Below are positions 45,374 through 45,513 of a DNA stretch of 45,513 bases, piece after piece (positions within the stretch are counted from its first letter, which is position 1; each line of letters opens with the position of its first letter). The position numbers and the translations under genes were made by a program. This DNA is from CAMEON01 sp045531965. Lineage in GTDB: Bacteria; Bacillota; Clostridia; Oscillospirales; CAG-272. The notes under the pieces were generated by a model, which did not search any database, was not told the origin of the DNA, and was given only the letters and a program-made list of their open reading frames with translations. The stretch is taken from positions 1 to 45,513 of the forward strand of contig JAZSFA010000009.1 of NCBI GenBank assembly GCA_045531965.1, given 5' to 3'.

Positions 45374-45513
45374 CCATGTCGTTCTGTGAGCCAAGGGGTT
45401 GCACCAAACAGTTGTCTTCCTAAGCCCGCTTGGCCTCCGACTTGAGGATGTTCTCGCCTACATAGCCAAGAGTGAGCATGAGAAGCGAAGCGAGATACCC
45501 GTTGGCATATTCA
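45290..45513. repeat. 70-bp direct repeat flanking an 84-base palindromic spacer
   Basis: 45290-45359 and 45444-45513 appear identical by eye over 70 bases. The second copy reaches the window edge, so it may continue. The spacer (45360-45443) begins AAGTCGGA and ends with its exact reverse complement TCCGACTT. It contains a nested pair GCCAAG (45390-45395) / CTTGGC (45429-45434). This could be a duplicated gene end, an integration scar, or an assembly-edge artefact. Confidence 0.7.

Overview
The window looks like chromosomal DNA from a Gram-positive, anaerobic, gut-type Firmicute (class Clostridia, Oscillospirales/Christensenellales-like). The reasons are strong GGAGG-type ribosome binding sites, TTGACA-17-TATAAT promoters, U-tailed hairpin terminators, lipobox lipoproteins, BspA-type leucine-rich repeats, clostridial cysteine-module surface proteins, and Thr/Glu/Pro-rich wall linkers. 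No species can be named from the sequence alone. No CRISPR array or rRNA was seen. There is one tRNA (Glu, CUC).

Layout. 1-2.4 kb (+): the end of mnmA, a small lipoprotein and an MBL-fold hydrolase. 2.6-4.6 kb (+): a secreted CHAP-amidase-like surface protein with a C-terminal anchor. 4.7-5.9 kb (+): a MerR-type regulator with a 19-bp-spacer promoter and a duplicated C-terminal domain. 6.0-6.7 kb (+): a membrane protein with a zinc ribbon behind a structured leader. 6.85 kb: tRNA-Glu, followed by a serine-recombinase remnant. 7.3-8.5 kb (+): a beta-propeller enzyme-like protein. 9.07-15.98 kb (+): a glycan operon with a GH99-like lipoprotein, a GH95 fucosidase, the fucose mutarotase FucU and an anchored beta-sandwich protein. 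16.4-22.5 kb (-): a 2-hydroxyacid dehydrogenase, a sugar isomerase-like protein, a GH38 alpha-mannosidase and a GH127-like beta-L-arabinofuranosidase. 22.7-25.5 kb (-): an OB-fold lipoprotein. 25.7-26.6 kb (-): an AraC regulator.

26.9-44.4 kb (-) is a single uninterrupted 17.5-kb gene for a protein of about 5,850 residues. In order it has a membrane signal/anchor, a complete subtilisin-type protease, an InlB-type repeat, about a hundred LRR_5 units with two further recurring module types, a cysteine stalk of alternating C-C-C-H modules, a TEP linker and a C-terminal anchor. 44.7-45.5 kb holds a decayed mobile-element mini-operon (two frameshifted small genes and one intact HTH gene) and a 70-bp direct repeat.

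Together the genes suggest a carbohydrate-foraging, host- or fibre-associated lifestyle: fucosyl, mannosyl and arabinosyl glycan removal plus a large adhesive surface protein. The most interesting possible system is a cysteine-centred C-terminal anchoring signal shared by three unrelated surface proteins (CHAP protein, 543-aa protein and the giant). Each ends in D-x-x-[GN]-C-[NS]-S, a hydrophobic stretch and a basic tail, with no LPxTG.
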